Counted from the first letter of the stretch, positions 41,119 through 49,622 are shown. The stretch: 64,000 nt of DNA from Trujillonella humicola (GCF_046233715.1 NZ_JBJNRJ010000013.1:42377-106376); one strand, 5' to 3'. Notes: generated by a model not told the origin, from the letters alone. Made by a program: numbers and translations.

Positions 41119-41715
41119 ATGACCCGCACCCGCCGCTGCGTGCTCCTGCTCGTCCTCACCGTCGCCGCCCTCATCGGCGCTTCCCTGCCGGCCAACGCCC
41201 TGTTCAGCGACAGCGCCGCGACCGCCGTGCAGCCGGCCATCGGCACCCTCACCGTCCAGGGCCCGACGAACGTCCGGGTCGAGACCTCCTGCGTGACCAC
41301 GACGACGACCATCCGCCGGGTCTTCGACAGCTCCACGAACGCGCAGCTGAGCTACCAGGAGACGCGGACCACGGCGAACTCCAACAGCAACGTCGAGAGC
41401 GACACCACGGTGCGCACCGACAACAGCCCGACGTGGGGGCAGTACACCCTCACGCGGACGATCAAGGACACCTGGCTCACCGCCACGGCCCGGTGGAACC
41501 GGAGCAACAGCCCCGGCATCACCGGCTACCAGATGACGGCGTTCCTCAACGGCGGCGTCGCGGTGCCGATCGGCACGGCCGCGGCGTCGGCCAACAACTA
41601 CTCCGACGGTTACGACGCCAGCGTCGTCGACCTCGGCGCCCGGCTGTCGATGGTCACACTGACCAGCTACGGCTGGACGGCGTCGGGAAACCTGAGCAAC
41701 GTCGTCACCTGCTGA
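41119..41715 (+). CDS. SipW-type secreted protein, third member
   Basis: 198 aa. Signal MTRTRRCVLLLVLTVAALIG, then ANALFSDSAATA, the F-S/T-D-S pattern of SipW substrates. The mature part is beta-rich with many Thr, Ser and Asn (TTTTTIRRVFDSSTNAQLSY, ARWNRSNSPGITGYQMTAFL) and ends in a Cys (VVTC). Different in sequence from the two TasA-like proteins, so it may be a minor or anchoring subunit. ATG after GAGAGGAGACC. Followed by a strong terminator. Confidence 0.75.
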   Translation: MTRTRRCVLLLVLTVAALIGASLPANALFSDSAATAVQPAIGTLTVQGPTNVRVETSCVTTTTTIRRVFDSSTNAQLSYQETRTTANSNSNVESDTTVRTDNSPTWGQYTLTRTIKDTWLTATARWNRSNSPGITGYQMTAFLNGGVAVPIGTAAASANNYSDGYDASVVDLGARLSMVTLTSYGWTASGNLSNVVTC

Positions 41716-41725
41716 GCGCCGACGG

Positions 41726-41763
41726 CAGCGGGCCCGGACCTCGGTCGAGGTCCGGGCCCGCTG
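41726..41763. terminator. 18-bp perfect hairpin between convergent genes
   Basis: CAGCGGGCCCGGACCTCG pairs with its complement with a two-base centre. It lies just beyond the third secreted-protein gene and the end of the convergent response regulator. Confidence 0.85.
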
Positions 41764-41775
41764 ACGTCTGCGGTC

Positions 41776-42477
41776 TCAGGCGACGAGGCGGTAGCCCACG
41801 CCGCGGACGGTCTTGATCTCCGGCGTGCTCAGCCCGGCGGCCTGCAGCTTGCGGCGCAGGTTGGACATGTGCGCCTCGACCAGGCGCACGCTGCCCTCCC
41901 AGTCGGTCTGCCAGACCTCGCGCAGCAGCGTCTCGCGCTGGAGCACCCGGCCCGGCCGCGAGGCCAGCGCCGCCAGCAGGTCGAACTCGGTGCGGGTCAG
42001 GTCGACCACGGCGCCGTCGACGCGGACCTCGCGGCTGTCCTCGTCCACCTCGAGCTCGGCCAGCCGGCGCACCGACTCCTCCACCGGCGCGGCGGGGGCG
42101 GCCGGGGCGACACGGGGACGACGCAGCATCACCTGCACCCGGGCGACCAGCTCGCGCGGGGAGAACGGCTTGGACATGTACCCGTCGGCGCCGACGGCCA
42201 GGCCGACCAGCAGATCGACCTCCTCGGCGCGCGCGGTCAGCATCAGCACGTAGCACTCGGACTCGGCGCGGATCTGGCGGCACACCTCGGTGCCGTCGGC
42301 GTCAGGCAGGCCGAGGTCGAGGACGACGACGTCGGGGGCCGACCGGCGGACCTCGGCGAGCGCCTCGGCACCGGTCCCCACCGCGCGCACGTCCATCCCG
42401 GCCCGGCCCAGCACGGTGACGACGAGCTCGCGGATCTCCTCGGTGTCCTCGACGACCAGCACGGACTGCTCGGCCAC
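41776..42477 (-). CDS. OmpR/PhoB-family response regulator
   Basis: 233 aa. Receiver with VLVVEDTEE, phospho-Asp in VVLDLGLPDADG and Lys in MSKPFSPREL; then a winged helix with LTRTEFDLLAALASRPG, REVWQTDWEGSVRLVEAHMSNLRRKL and the end VRGVGYRLVA. GTG 42477 follows GGGAGGAA. No histidine kinase is next to it; the orphan kinase at 35778 is the nearest. Its tandem-repeat binding habit fits the 11-base direct repeats upstream of the secreted-protein genes; this link is inference. Confidence 0.92.
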   Translation of the reverse strand: MAEQSVLVVEDTEEIRELVVTVLGRAGMDVRAVGTGAEALAEVRRSAPDVVVLDLGLPDADGTEVCRQIRAESECYVLMLTARAEEVDLLVGLAVGADGYMSKPFSPRELVARVQVMLRRPRVAPAAPAAPVEESVRRLAELEVDEDSREVRVDGAVVDLTRTEFDLLAALASRPGRVLQRETLLREVWQTDWEGSVRLVEAHMSNLRRKLQAAGLSTPEIKTVRGVGYRLVA

Positions 42478-42524
42478 GACGTGTTCCTCCCGTCCCGGTG
42501 GATGCGGTGGTGGCGCGGGCCGCG

Positions 42525-43091
42525 TCACCTGACCGGGTGATCGGCCCCGCCGGGTTCCCGCTTGACCGGCGCCGTGGCGGCCTCCCCCCTTCGGGTGAGC
42601 ACGACCGCTGCCGTGGGGAGGGGTGCGGTGTCCCCGTGGCGGAGCGCGGAGACGGCGAGACCGCGCGGCCCGGCGAGCGTGCCGACCGCCGCGGCGACGC
42701 CGTCCTCGGCGCCGGGCCGCATCACCGAGAACCCGGCGACGACCCGCCCGCCCGGGGCGAGCACCCGGGCCACGACGTCCCACTCCGGAGCCGGCGGAGT
42801 CCAGAAGGCCCGGACGTCGACGGCGACGACCACGTCGAACGGCCGCTCACCGAGGTCGGCGTCGAGCAGGGGCACCGCCTGCAGCCGGACCCGACCGGCC
42901 GCGAGCGCGGCCCGGTTCCGCCGGGCGGCGGCGGCCACCATCGTCGCCGACCGGTCGACGGCGACCACCTCGCACCCGTGGCCGGCCAGCAGGTCCACCA
43001 GCACCCCGTGACCGCAGCCGACCTCGAGCACCCGCTCCCCCGCCCGGGCCGCGACGACCCCGGCCACCCACGCCAGCCGCTGCGACGGCAC
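42525..43091 (-). CDS. Class I SAM-dependent methyltransferase
   Basis: 188 aa. Motif I VLEVGCGHGVLVDLLAGHG (about residues 20-38), VVAVDRSATMV, DVVVAVDVRAFW, then VLAPGGRVVAGF. Small ubiquinone/menaquinone-type or generic methyltransferase; no substrate clue. GTG start at 43091 gives MPSQRLAWVAGVVA, usual for the group. Located upstream of the OmpR-type regulator on the same strand with a 47-base gap; may share its transcript. Confidence 0.8.
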   Translation of the reverse strand: MPSQRLAWVAGVVAARAGERVLEVGCGHGVLVDLLAGHGCEVVAVDRSATMVAAAARRNRAALAAGRVRLQAVPLLDADLGERPFDVVVAVDVRAFWTPPAPEWDVVARVLAPGGRVVAGFSVMRPGAEDGVAAAVGTLAGPRGLAVSALRHGDTAPLPTAAVVLTRRGEAATAPVKREPGGADHPVR

Positions 43092-43263
43092 CCCTCACCG
43101 CCTCCCGGACAACGGCGTCGCCCCGCGGGGGTGAGCGGGGTCACCCGGCCGGGCGGGTTCGGTGCCGGCTCGGCTCAAGGACCGACGCCGGCACGTCGAT
43201 CCCTTCCCTGCCCACGGAAGGGCGCCATCGGGGTGCGAGGCCCCGCCCAGCAGGAGGACCGCC

Positions 43264-43554
43264 ATGATCGGTCTCACGCGTCGCACGGGTGAACCGTGCC
43301 GGATCGACCCCGCGGCGATCCAGCGGGTCGAGACGACGCCGGACACCGTGGTGTTCCTCGTGGACGGCACGCACGTGTCGGTCCGCGAGACCGTCGAGCA
43401 GGTGCTGCTGCGCGTCCGCGAGGCCCGGGCCGGCGACATCGTCGCCTGCTACGAGCTCGACCGCGGCCGGACCGCCGACCCGCACGCCCTGCAGGACATG
43501 CTCGCCGAGATCGCGGAGATCCGCGGGTGCCGGGTGGCCGGCCAGACGTACTGA
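43264..43554 (+). CDS. FlbD-family protein, orphan
   Basis: 96 aa: MIGLTRRTGEPCRIDPAAIQRVETTPDTVVFLVDGTHV matches the FlbD (FlbEr, PF06289) core MIxLTRLNG...PDTVIxLxNG, then VSVRETVEQVLLRV. In flagellated bacteria FlbD lies in the flagellar cluster; no flagellar gene is in this window. ATG follows AGGAGGACCGCC. C-terminal 30 residues are helical and unlike FlbD. Function here unknown, perhaps a separate signalling role. Confidence 0.75.
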   Translation: MIGLTRRTGEPCRIDPAAIQRVETTPDTVVFLVDGTHVSVRETVEQVLLRVREARAGDIVACYELDRGRTADPHALQDMLAEIAEIRGCRVAGQTY

Positions 43555-43578
43555 GGGCCCGGGCTCCCCGGTTGACAC

Positions 43579-43602
43579 GTGACATCGTCCGGTGTCACAT
43601 GG
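43579..43602 (+). promoter_or_regulatory. MerR-type operator upstream of a small membrane gene
   Basis: GTGACATCG, five bases, TG, two bases, ACATGG. It contains the dyad GTGACA-N8-TGTCAC and overlaps a TTGACA at 43572 that could be a -35 element with a long spacer. The same pattern on the opposite strand lies upstream of the MerR-type gene (44635-44658). Confidence 0.6.
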
Positions 43603-43606
43603 TGTC

Positions 43607-43819
43607 GTGGAAGGAACCGCCGACGCCGTCCTCGCGATGGACGGGCTCGGTCTCGTGGCGACGGCCGGGTTCTTCGTGCCCGCGGCGGTGCTGGTCGCCG
43701 TGGTGGTCGGCGCAGTGGTGCGCGACCGCCGCCTCACCGTCCGCGAGAACGCCCGGCTCGACGGCTCGCACGAGCGACTCGACCCCGGCCCGGACCGACC
43801 GGGGCCGGCCCGGGACTAG
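43607..43819 (+). CDS. Small single-span membrane protein
   Basis: 70 aa from GTG 43607: a short acidic lead, one membrane helix (VATAGFFVPAAVLVAVVVGAVV), a basic turn RDRRLTVREN and a Pro/Asp/Arg-rich tail. Starts upstream of 43603 would lie in the operator. Not recognised. Its stop overlaps that of the convergent MerR-type gene by four bases; an operator like that of the regulator suggests it is a target. Confidence 0.6.
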   Translation: MEGTADAVLAMDGLGLVATAGFFVPAAVLVAVVVGAVVRDRRLTVRENARLDGSHERLDPGPDRPGPARD

Positions 43820-44592
43820 CTCCGCCCGCGCTGCTCGATCCCCTGCAACACCTCGGTCAGCGCGTCCTGGACGCGCGCCGCCATCTCCGTGCGGAACCCG
43901 GCCAGCAGCGCCTGCGCCGCAGCCGGCTGCAGCCGGTTTACCAGCCCCCGGACCCGCTCCAGCTCCTCACCCGGCGGCACCCCGTCGAGCTGGGCCCGCC
44001 AGCCGGTCTCGAGGAACATGGACACGTAGATGTCGGCGACGGCCCGCACGTGCTCGACGACCCGGGCCTGTGCCGCGATGAGGATCGACGGCGGCACCCC
44101 CAGCTCGACGACCTGCAGGCCCGCGGTGAGCAGCGAGGGGTCGAGCACCCGGAGCATCCCGTCGTCCTGCCGTTCCAGCAGACCCAGCTGCACGAGCTCC
44201 TCGACGACCCGCGCGTCCGGCGCCACCCCGGCCCGCGCGGCGAGGTCCTCGGGCGAGATCACCTCGGATTCCGGCGGCAGCCACGGGGACAGCAGCGCCC
44301 GGTGCAGCGCCAGCGTGGCGGAGCTGGCCGCCTCCGGGGCATGCGCCAGCGTCCGCTCGATCATCGTCAGCGGGTAGCCCTCGGCCAGCATCTCGCGCAC
44401 CAGCAGCAGCCGAGCCACGTGCTGGCGCCCGTAGTACCCGGTCCGGCCGACCAGCCGCGGCGGGGGCAGCAGGCCCCGGGCGGCGTAGGCACGGACGTTG
44501 CGGACGGTCATCCCGACGCGCGCGGCGAGCTCGTCGACCGTGAGCTCGCGGTCGACCTCCTCCTCGGGCACGCCCGGCGCACCGACGGACAC
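43816..44592 (-). CDS. MerR-family transcriptional regulator
   Basis: 258 aa. N-terminal HTH: LTVDELAARVGMTVRNVRAYAARGLLPPP, then GYYGRQHVARLLLVREMLAEGYPLTMIE, the MerR DNA-binding domain. The C-terminal 150 residues are a helical, Cys-free domain (LILIAAQARV-type helices, AAQALLAGFRTEMAARVQDAL), so it is not a thiol-metal sensor; a small-molecule ligand is likely. GTG 44592 after AGGAGG is chosen; an earlier GTG lies within the operator. Divergent from a membrane operon. Confidence 0.88.
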   Translation of the reverse strand: MSVGAPGVPEEEVDRELTVDELAARVGMTVRNVRAYAARGLLPPPRLVGRTGYYGRQHVARLLLVREMLAEGYPLTMIERTLAHAPEAASSATLALHRALLSPWLPPESEVISPEDLAARAGVAPDARVVEELVQLGLLERQDDGMLRVLDPSLLTAGLQVVELGVPPSILIAAQARVVEHVRAVADIYVSMFLETGWRAQLDGVPPGEELERVRGLVNRLQPAAAQALLAGFRTEMAARVQDALTEVLQGIEQRGRS

Positions 44593-44634
44593 CTCCCCCA
44601 CCTCCTCCTGAGGGGTCCACGGTAGCGCCGGGCT

Positions 44635-44658
44635 CCATGTATCACTTGTCGATGTCAC
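44635..44658 (-). promoter_or_regulatory. MerR-type operator upstream of the regulator
   Basis: On the minus strand it reads GTGACATCG, five bases, TG, two bases, ACATGG, the same 17 fixed bases as the site at 43579. It lies between the MerR-type gene and the divergent membrane-protein gene, and may control both. A further dyad GCAGGT-N7-ACCTGC (44662-44680) is next to it. Confidence 0.6.
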
Positions 44659-44680
44659 ATAGCAGGTGTTCCATACCTGC

Positions 44681-46522
44681 GTGCCGACGACACCGTCCAC
44701 CGCTCTCGCCGCCGCCGAGACCCGCCCCGCCGGGGGTGCCGCCCTGGGCGAGGTGGCCCTGGCTACCGGCATCGGCGTGCTGCTCACCGTCGTGCTGCTC
44801 GGGCTGGTGTACCTGCACCGCACCCGGCGCACGACCGTCCTCAGCCGGGTCGGCGGCCGCCTCGGGCGGGCGACCGGCGTGCCGGACTGGGTGGCGCTGC
44901 CGACCGTCCTCACGACCCTGTCGCTGCTCCTCGCCCTGCTCGGCATGCTGTGGGACATCGCCCTGCACATCGGGGTGGGCCGCGACGAGGGACCGCTGGC
45001 CAACCCGGCGCACTACCTCATCCTGTTCGGCCTGTTCGGCGTCTTCGCCGGCGGCGTGCTGGCCTGCGCGATGCCCCTGGACGTGACACCGGGGCCGGCC
45101 GCCGTCCGCTTCGTCCGGGGCTGGGACGTCCCCGTCGGCGGCATCCTGCTCACGGCCGCGGGCTTCTACGCCCTGCTCGGCTTCCCCCTCGACGACGTCT
45201 GGCACCGGTTGTTCGGCCAGGACGTCACGCTGTGGGGACCCACCCACCTGATGCTCATCGGGGGCGCCGGCCTGTCGATCGTGGGCCTGCTGGTCCTGGA
45301 GATGGAGGGCCACGGCGGTCGGGCGCACGGGGACGGGGAGGTCGGCCGAACGGGCCGGTTCCTGCGCCAGGGCTCGGCGATGGGCGGCCTGCTGCTGGGC
45401 CTGTCGGTCTTCCAGGGCGAGTTCGACTTCGACGTCCCGCAGTTCCGCCTGGTCCTCGAGCCGTTCCTGATCGCCGGCGCCGCCGGACTGGCCCTGGTGG
45501 CCGCCCGGATGTGGATGGGGAGGGGCGGCGCGCTGATGGCCGCGGCGTTCTTCCTGGTCGTCCGGGGCCTCATCGCCGTCGTCGTCGGGCCGGTGTTCGG
45601 GGAGATCACGCCGGGCTTCCCGCTCTACCTCGGCTCGGCGCTCGTCGTCGAGCTGCTCGCCCTGACCTGGCCGCCGACCCGGCGCCCGCTGCTCTTCGGC
45701 GGGGTCGCCGGCGGGCTCATCGGCACGGTCGGCACGCCGACGGAGTGGGGGTGGACGCAGGTCTCCCAGACGCTGTCGTGGACCGGCGACGTCCTGGTCG
45801 AGGGCACGCTCATGGCCGTGCTCGCCGGCGTGGCCGGTGGCCTGCTCGGCACGCTGCTCGCCCTCGGCCTGCGCAGCCGGCTGCCGCGTCCGGCGATCGC
45901 CCGCACGGTCGTCGTCACCTCGGTGCTGGCCCTGGGCGCCGGCGTCGCCAACGGGCTGGTCGCCACGGTCCCCGACGACGTCGAGGCCACCTTCACCATC
46001 ACCGACGTCACCACCGACCCGCGCACGGCCGACATCCAGGTGCAGCTGCGCCCGGCCGGTGCGGTCGACGACCCGGCGTGGGTGCAGATCACCGCCTGGC
46101 AGGGCGACGGCCTGGTCGTCGAGGACCTCGAGCGCACCGCCGAGGGCACCTACCGGACGACCGGGCCGGTGCCGCTGCACGGCACCTGGAAGACGCTGCT
46201 GCGCGTCCACGACGGACGCCAGCTCTACGCCGTGCCGATCTACCTGCCCGAGGACCCGGCCATCCCGGCCGAGGAGATCCCGGCCGAGGACGGTGTGACC
46301 CGCAGCGCGATCCCGGAGATCGACGTCCTGCAGCGGGAGCTGAAGGAGGCCGGGGGCGGGCTGTGGCTGGTCTCGAACCTCGTCGTCCTCGCCTGCACCC
46401 TGGCCCTGATCGCGGGCATCTCGTGGGGCGTGGGGCGCTACTCCCGGCGCGGGAGCGCGGACGAGCGGTTCCCCGACACCCCGGTCGAGGGGCCGGTGCC
46501 CAGCGGGGCGGGCCGCCGGTGA
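44681..46522 (+). CDS. Multi-pass membrane protein with C-terminal beta domain
   Basis: About 613 aa, GTG start (GTG 44666 also possible). Some eleven hydrophobic segments fill residues 20-430, with conserved-looking LWDIALHIGVGRDEGPLANPAHYLILFG and LWGPTHLMLIGGAGLS, each with His. Residues about 440-560 form a beta-rich outward domain (FTITDVTTDPRTADIQVQLRP, TYRTTGPVPLHGTWKTLLRVHD) that recalls FixH/CtaG-type or Ig-like folds; a last membrane helix follows. No named function. Leads an operon with a cupredoxin-like lipoprotein; a metal-related role is a guess. Confidence 0.7.
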   Translation: MPTTPSTALAAAETRPAGGAALGEVALATGIGVLLTVVLLGLVYLHRTRRTTVLSRVGGRLGRATGVPDWVALPTVLTTLSLLLALLGMLWDIALHIGVGRDEGPLANPAHYLILFGLFGVFAGGVLACAMPLDVTPGPAAVRFVRGWDVPVGGILLTAAGFYALLGFPLDDVWHRLFGQDVTLWGPTHLMLIGGAGLSIVGLLVLEMEGHGGRAHGDGEVGRTGRFLRQGSAMGGLLLGLSVFQGEFDFDVPQFRLVLEPFLIAGAAGLALVAARMWMGRGGALMAAAFFLVVRGLIAVVVGPVFGEITPGFPLYLGSALVVELLALTWPPTRRPLLFGGVAGGLIGTVGTPTEWGWTQVSQTLSWTGDVLVEGTLMAVLAGVAGGLLGTLLALGLRSRLPRPAIARTVVVTSVLALGAGVANGLVATVPDDVEATFTITDVTTDPRTADIQVQLRPAGAVDDPAWVQITAWQGDGLVVEDLERTAEGTYRTTGPVPLHGTWKTLLRVHDGRQLYAVPIYLPEDPAIPAEEIPAEDGVTRSAIPEIDVLQRELKEAGGGLWLVSNLVVLACTLALIAGISWGVGRYSRRGSADERFPDTPVEGPVPSGAGRR

Positions 46523-46953
46523 GCGCCCGGACCGGGGTGGCGGCCGGGCTCGCCGCCACCGTCCTGCTGCTGGCCGGCTGCGCAGGCACCTCGCCGGGTG
46601 AGGCCGCGTCTCCGGGGAGCAGCGCCGCGCCGTCGGCTCCGGCCGCCGGCGGGTCGCCGGAACGGTCCCCCGCCGCGTCGCCGGCCCCCTCCGGCACCCA
46701 GCTGGCCGTCGAGGTGACCGGCGGGCAGGTCTCCGGCGACACCGGCCGGGTGCCCGTCGGACTGGGTGAGCAGGTGACGCTGACGGTCACCGGCGACACC
46801 CCCGACGAGCTGCACCTGCACGGCTACGACCTCACCGCCCAGCTGGTGCCCGGGGAGCCGGCGGTGCTCACCTTCGTCGCCGACATTGCCGGGGTGTTCG
46901 AGGTGGAGCTGCACGACTCCGGGGCGCTGCTGCTGAGCCTCCAGGTGGGCTGA
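46519..46953 (+). CDS. Lipoprotein with cupredoxin-like domain
   Basis: 144 aa; GTG overlaps the previous stop (GTGA). Lipobox LLAGC (Cys21), a Ser/Ala/Pro-rich linker, then a beta-fold with VGLGEQVTLTVTGDTPDELHLHGYDLTAQL and FVADIAGVFEVELHDSG. The HLHGYD and ELHDSG pieces sit where cupredoxins place copper or structural ligands, but no Cys ligand is present, as in EfeO-type cupredoxin-like domains. Likely extracytoplasmic partner of the membrane proteins on either side. Confidence 0.75.
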   Translation: MSARTGVAAGLAATVLLLAGCAGTSPGEAASPGSSAAPSAPAAGGSPERSPAASPAPSGTQLAVEVTGGQVSGDTGRVPVGLGEQVTLTVTGDTPDELHLHGYDLTAQLVPGEPAVLTFVADIAGVFEVELHDSGALLLSLQVG

Positions 46954-46961
46954 CGCCGGCC

Positions 46962-48281
46962 GTGCACGCCTCCGCCGGGGCGGTGCTGGCGCACGGCGTC
47001 GGCTCGCGCACCGATCTCCCGCTGCCGCTCGGCCTGGCCCTGTACGGCGCCGGGGCGGCGATCCTCGTCGGCTTCGTCGTCCTGCTGCTGCTCTGGCGCA
47101 GCCCGCGGCTGGGCGACGGCCGGTCGGGCCGGCCGCTGCCGTCGTGGCTGCAGCGGGCCGCCGACTCCGCCGCCGTCCGGCGGACCCTGCAGGCGGTGGC
47201 GCTCGCCGTCGCCGTCCTGGTCGCAGCGGCGGCGGTGCTGGGCCCGGAGGAGACGCGGCGCAACCTCGCGCCCTGGGCGCTGTACGTGACGTTCTGGGTC
47301 GGGCTCGTGCCGGCGAGCCTGCTCCTCGGGCCGGTGTGGCGGGTGCTCAACCCGCTGCGGCTGCTCTCCCGGCTGCTGCGCCCGCTCGTCGGGCCACCGC
47401 GCGGGGCCGCGCGGCTGCCGGCGCTGGGCCTGTGGCCGGCGGCGGCGTCGCTGCTGGCGTTCGTGTGGCTGGAGCTGGTGCCGGCCGGACGGTCGGACCC
47501 GGACGTCGTCGCGGCCTGGCTCGCCGGCTACGCCGCGGTGCACGTCGGCGCCTCGCTGTGGTTCGGCGAGGAGTGGTTCGCCGCCGGCGACGGCTTCGAG
47601 GTCTACTCCACGCTGCTCGGCCGGCTGTCGGTGCTCGCCCGGCGCGGCGACGGCCGGCTGGTGCTGCGCTCGCCGCTGACCAACGCGATGACGACGCCGG
47701 CTACGCCGGGGCTCGCCGCGGTCGTGATGGTGCTGCTCGGCTCGACGGCCTTCGACGGGCTGACCCGCACCGTCTGGTGGCAGGAGGGTCCCGGCGCGGC
47801 GGACGGCGTCGGGTCCGGCACGCTCGGGCTGGCCGCGATGGTGGTCCTGGTGTCGCTGCTGTACCTGGCCGGCACGCGGCTGTCCGGGCGGCTGAGCCGG
47901 CTGCCGCTGGGTCCGCAGCCGCGGCTGTTCGCCGCCACCGTGGTGCCGATCGCGCTCGGGTACACCGTGGCGCACTACTTCAGCCTGTTCGTCCTCGACG
48001 GGCAGACCACCTGGATCGTGGCGAGCAACCCCTTCGGCGCGGCCGGCGTGGACCTGTTCGGCACCTACGCCAACGTCGTCGACCTGCGCGCGGTGTCGGC
48101 CGACCTCATCGCCTGGGTGCAGGTGGGCGCCGTCGTCGCCGGCCACGTCGTCGGCGTGCTGCTGGCGCACGAGCAGGCGCTGCGGCTGGCCCCGCGCGCG
48201 CCGGCGTCGGACCAGCTGCCGCTGGTCGTCGTGATGGTGCTGTTCACCGTCGGCGGGCTGGGCCTGCTGTTCGGCTTCTGA
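46962..48281 (+). CDS. Multi-pass membrane protein (annotated elsewhere as fenitrothion hydrolase-like)
   Basis: 439 aa, GTG start. The lead GAVLAHGVGSRTDLPLPL followed by about twelve hydrophobic segments resembles actinobacterial proteins carrying the name fenitrothion hydrolase, a label I doubt since no hydrolase motif can be seen. His and aromatic residues recur near membrane edges (LAHGVG, VHVGASLWFGEEWFA, ALGYTVAHYFSLFVLDG). Third gene of the operon behind the MerR-type operator; ends at a strong hairpin. Confidence 0.7.
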   Translation: MHASAGAVLAHGVGSRTDLPLPLGLALYGAGAAILVGFVVLLLLWRSPRLGDGRSGRPLPSWLQRAADSAAVRRTLQAVALAVAVLVAAAAVLGPEETRRNLAPWALYVTFWVGLVPASLLLGPVWRVLNPLRLLSRLLRPLVGPPRGAARLPALGLWPAAASLLAFVWLELVPAGRSDPDVVAAWLAGYAAVHVGASLWFGEEWFAAGDGFEVYSTLLGRLSVLARRGDGRLVLRSPLTNAMTTPATPGLAAVVMVLLGSTAFDGLTRTVWWQEGPGAADGVGSGTLGLAAMVVLVSLLYLAGTRLSGRLSRLPLGPQPRLFAATVVPIALGYTVAHYFSLFVLDGQTTWIVASNPFGAAGVDLFGTYANVVDLRAVSADLIAWVQVGAVVAGHVVGVLLAHEQALRLAPRAPASDQLPLVVVMVLFTVGGLGLLFGF

Positions 48282-48310
48282 GCCCGGCCGGGGGTGCGCC
48301 CCGGCCGGGC
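48282..48310. terminator. 12-bp hairpin between convergent genes
   Basis: GCCCGGCCGGGG, loop GTGCG, CCCCGGCCGGGC, directly after the stop of the membrane operon and ten bases from the convergent amidohydrolase stop. Confidence 0.75.
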
Positions 48311-48320
48311 TCCGGCGGGG

Positions 48321-49622
48321 TCAGCCGCGGCCGTCGGCGGCCTGCCGCATCCGCTGCATGGCCTGCATCTGGGCGAGGATGTCGGTGTGCTCGCCCTCGA
48401 GGGCGCGCGGCGTGGTGTCGACGTCGGTGGCGCGGGCGCGCAGCGCGCCCACCGTGCACTCCTCGCGGGACCGGTGCTCGAACGGGTCGAACCGGTAGAA
48501 GCGGCAGGCGTTCTCCCAGGTGATCTCGTGGATCTCGTCGTCGGGGAGCCCCACCTGGTCGAGGGACTTCACGAGCGTCTCCGGCGACTGGGGCCAGGTG
48601 GAGTCCGAGTGCGGGTAGTCGCACTCCCAGGCGATGTGGTCGACGCCGATGTGGTGGCGCATCTCCAGGCCGACGGTGTCCTCGATGAAGCAGGTCAGCA
48701 CCCGCTCGCGGAACACCTGGCTCGGCAGCTCGTCGCCGAAGTCCTGGCCGGTCCACAGGTGGTGCTTCTGGTAGATGACGTCGGCCCGCTCCAGCCAGTA
48801 GGGCACCCAGCCGATGCCGGCCTCGGCGAGGGCGAAGCGCAGCGTCGGGAACTTGCGCAGGATCGGCGACCACAGCAGCTCGCTGGCGAAGATGCCGGTG
48901 GCGAAGGGCATCGTGTGGATCATGACGTCGAAGGGGGACCGCGGCATGAAGTTGGGCTGCGCGCCGAAGTGGAAGACCATCGCCGAGTCGGTCTCCTCGC
49001 AGGCCTGGTAGGCCGCGTCCCACTCGTCGCCGTGGATGTCGGGCATGCCGTTGAAGCGGTGCGGCTCCGGGTGGAACGAGATGGCGTGGCAGCCCTTCTC
49101 GGCGACCCGGCGGATCTCGGCGGCCATGAACTCCGGGCCGACCGCGAAGCCGGACAGCGCCAGCGGGATGAACCGCCCGGGGTGGGAGCCGCACCACTCG
49201 TCGATGTGCCAGTCGTTGTAGGCGCGCAGGATCGCCGCGGCGAAGTCCTTGTCGCTGTTGGTGACGAAGAACTGCCCGCCCAGCCCCGGCCACGAGGAGA
49301 AGTTCAGGCTGGCGAGGATCCCGTTGGCGTCCATGTCGCGGACCCGCTCGTGCACGTCGTAGGCGCCGGGCCGCACCTCCTCGAAGGTGTCCGGGTCGTG
49401 CCCCCAGTCCTCCTTGGGCCGGCCGACGACGGCGTTGAGCCCGAACGTGCGGATCTCCTGCCCCTCGATGAGCCACGCGTCGGTGCCGTCGTCGCGACGC
49501 ACCACCTTGGGCGCCCGGTCCTTGTACCTGGCCGGCACGTGGTCGCGGATGTAGTCGGTCATGGACGGCGGCTCGACGATGTGGTCGTCGACGCTCACCA
49601 GGACCAGGTCGTCGAGGCGCAT
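48321..49622 (-). CDS. Amidohydrolase family (amidohydro-rel) protein
   Basis: 433 aa of the PF04909 family. Metal-binding signature at the N-terminus: VSVDDHIVEPPSM (D-x-H). Further: ISFHPEPHRFNGMPDIHGDEW, VFHFGAQPNF, HHIGVDHIAWECDYPHSDSTWP with the late His/Asp. Family members are zinc- or manganese-dependent decarboxylases or hydrolases, often on aromatic acids; the long actinobacterial subgroup (about 430 aa) has no proven substrate. ATG after GGAGAGCTGCC. Solitary gene. Confidence 0.87.
   Translation of the reverse strand: MRLDDLVLVSVDDHIVEPPSMTDYIRDHVPARYKDRAPKVVRRDDGTDAWLIEGQEIRTFGLNAVVGRPKEDWGHDPDTFEEVRPGAYDVHERVRDMDANGILASLNFSSWPGLGGQFFVTNSDKDFAAAILRAYNDWHIDEWCGSHPGRFIPLALSGFAVGPEFMAAEIRRVAEKGCHAISFHPEPHRFNGMPDIHGDEWDAAYQACEETDSAMVFHFGAQPNFMPRSPFDVMIHTMPFATGIFASELLWSPILRKFPTLRFALAEAGIGWVPYWLERADVIYQKHHLWTGQDFGDELPSQVFRERVLTCFIEDTVGLEMRHHIGVDHIAWECDYPHSDSTWPQSPETLVKSLDQVGLPDDEIHEITWENACRFYRFDPFEHRSREECTVGALRARATDVDTTPRALEGEHTDILAQMQAMQRMRQAADGRG

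Noticed and set aside
46962..48281. Fenitrothion hydrolase as the function
   Set aside because: The name is attached to similar membrane proteins, but no hydrolase motif or metal site is visible; kept only as a note.
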